A stretch of 7,067 nucleotides of DNA from contig JAEWVV010000115.1 of NCBI GenBank assembly GCA_023458995.1, forward strand, positions 1 through 7,067, read 5' to 3'. The position numbers and the translations under genes are program-made. The notes below the pieces were generated by a model, which worked only from the letters and a program-made list of their open reading frames with translations, searched no databases and was not told the DNA's origin. Of the stretch, positions 6,128 to 7,067 are shown piece by piece (the first letter of the stretch is position 1; each line of letters begins with the position of its first letter). The stretch comes from Bacillota bacterium. GTDB taxonomy: Bacteria; Bacillota_I; Bacilli_A; Acholeplasmatales; Acholeplasmataceae.

Positions 6128-7045
6128 ATGAAAAATCCTCATTTTGATCGTGCATTCAAGACGCTACAAGATACTTATCATCTCGATATGATACACGACG
6201 TTCTTTTAGGTAAAAGTAACCGCATTATTTGTTATGCAGAAGTTTCTGACCCAAAGAATGTTTTTTTATCGATCATTTCAGGAACTTTTCAGGTGATTGG
6301 TCTTGAAGATACAGAACAAATTAAATATAATGATTTAATTAAACAGTATGACCCAAATAATAAGTATGCAGAAGTATCGGGTGTTCAAAAGCACTTGGAG
6401 TATATCTATCAGCATGCATATAACTTTTCAAATGAATCAACTGTAACACTTCCAATCATTACAGATACTAGACGATGGATTACAATTGATCTACTTCCAA
6501 TTGATAAGACAGATAAGATTATTATTTTATTTATCACTGAAGTTACTGAAGGAATGAATGCTGAAGAGTTGAATTATGAAAAATCACACCGTGATTCACT
6601 CACAGGATTATTTAATAAATATACGATGGATTACCATTATGGCGAACGCTACCTATGGCCTAATTTCCATGTGTTATATCTTGACATCGATGATTTTAAA
6701 CCGGTTAATGATACGTATGGCCACAGTGTTGGTAATGATTACTTAAGAGCGTTTGCGAATGTTTTGAAAAAGCATCAGTCAAACCATAATGCTTTTTACC
6801 GCTTAGGTGGTGATGAGTTTGTAGGTCTATTTTGGGAACCTGATGATGTTGTTAAAGAAATAGCTGAATCGATTGTTGATGAGACAAATCGTATCCTTTT
6901 TCCTCCTGATGAAAAGGGAATTACCGTTTCCATCGGTATTATGAAAGCTACTAAACGACATGATTTAATTAGACAAGCAGATAAAGTGCTTTATGATGTG
7001 AAGAGTAAAGGGAAGAACCAATATGTTTACGTTGTAGAACCTTGA
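6128..7045 (+). CDS. Soluble diguanylate cyclase: N-terminal sensor-like domain plus GGDEF domain
   Basis: This 305-residue protein is predicted to make cyclic di-GMP from two GTP. The GGDEF domain spans about 153-303: DSLTGLFNK (156-164), LDIDDFKPVND (185-195, metal ligand D186 and guanine contact N194), the intact signature RLGGDEF (225-231), TVSIGI, and the terminal ADKVLYDVKSKGKNQYVY. The product-inhibition site RxxD, expected at 218-221, reads SNHN, so feedback control at that site is absent. The usual guanine-contacting Asp of GHxxGD is Asn203. Residues 1-140 show no transmembrane segment. They look like an alpha/beta sensor fold, with PAS-like strands at WITIDLLPI and IIILFITEVTE joined by a short helix to the cyclase. 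The ligand is unknown. AAGAGG sits 7 nt before the ATG, and the gene has its own promoter and terminator. The GGDEF assignment is certain. Activity is likely because the signature is intact. Confidence 0.92.
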   Translation: MKNPHFDRAFKTLQDTYHLDMIHDVLLGKSNRIICYAEVSDPKNVFLSIISGTFQVIGLEDTEQIKYNDLIKQYDPNNKYAEVSGVQKHLEYIYQHAYNFSNESTVTLPIITDTRRWITIDLLPIDKTDKIIILFITEVTEGMNAEELNYEKSHRDSLTGLFNKYTMDYHYGERYLWPNFHVLYLDIDDFKPVNDTYGHSVGNDYLRAFANVLKKHQSNHNAFYRLGGDEFVGLFWEPDDVVKEIAESIVDETNRILFPPDEKGITVSIGIMKATKRHDLIRQADKVLYDVKSKGKNQYVYVVEP

Positions 7046-7067
7046 GCCATCTAATGGCTCTTTTTTT
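7044..7067 (+). terminator. Terminator of the GGDEF gene
   Basis: GAGCCAT (7044-7050) pairs perfectly with ATGGCTC (7054-7060) around a three-base loop, followed by at least seven T to the window end. The stem starts inside the TGA stop codon at 7043-7045. Confidence 0.9.

Noticed and set aside
1..7067. Mobile element, CRISPR array, tRNA or defence system
   Set aside because: No transposase or integrase motif, no regularly spaced repeats, no tRNA-like cloverleaf sequence and no nuclease or defence-domain gene was found on either strand.

Overview
The window is AT-rich chromosomal DNA. It most likely comes from an Acholeplasma-like member of the Mollicutes/Tenericutes, or from a close low-GC Firmicute. 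The evidence is the base composition, strong Shine-Dalgarno sites, sigma-A type promoters, an RpoC without the large proteobacterial trigger-loop insertion, and family resemblances of the proteins. Three genes appear to end at TGA (the upstream GntR gene, the FNT-like gene and the GGDEF gene), which fits the standard bacterial code and argues against the UGA=Trp code of mycoplasmas and spiroplasmas. The species assignment is inference.

Layout. Bases 2-1441 hold the 3' third of rpoC (RNA polymerase beta'), closed by a strong GAAA-loop hairpin terminator. Facing it on the minus strand is a two-gene operon (3043 down to 1521) of two GntR-type regulators that overlap by ATGA and end in their own terminator. 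A 383-bp divergent intergenic region (3044-3426) holds a consensus plus-strand promoter, a probable minus-strand promoter overlapped by a palindrome, a small hairpin, and a repeated 9-mer. Rightward from it runs a tight three-gene operon: a PLP-dependent alpha-oxoamine synthase that best matches serine palmitoyltransferase (3427-4614), a classical short-chain dehydrogenase (4618-5418), and a compact formate/nitrite-transporter-like membrane protein (5420-6049). A separate promoter then drives a soluble GGDEF diguanylate cyclase (6128-7045), whose terminator closes the window.

How the genes may work together. The most interesting reading is that the first two operon genes are steps 1 and 2 of sphingoid-base synthesis: serine + acyl thioester to 3-ketosphinganine, then NADPH reduction to sphinganine. 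The synthase has the PPATP loop, the YPYF N-terminal motif and catalytic spacing of bacterial serine palmitoyltransferases. The SDR has a complete catalytic set and a hydrophobic/basic C-terminus suited to a membrane lipid substrate. The divergent GntR pair is the obvious candidate regulator. The role of the channel protein in this operon is unknown. Sphingolipid synthesis in a wall-less, small-genome bacterium would be notable.
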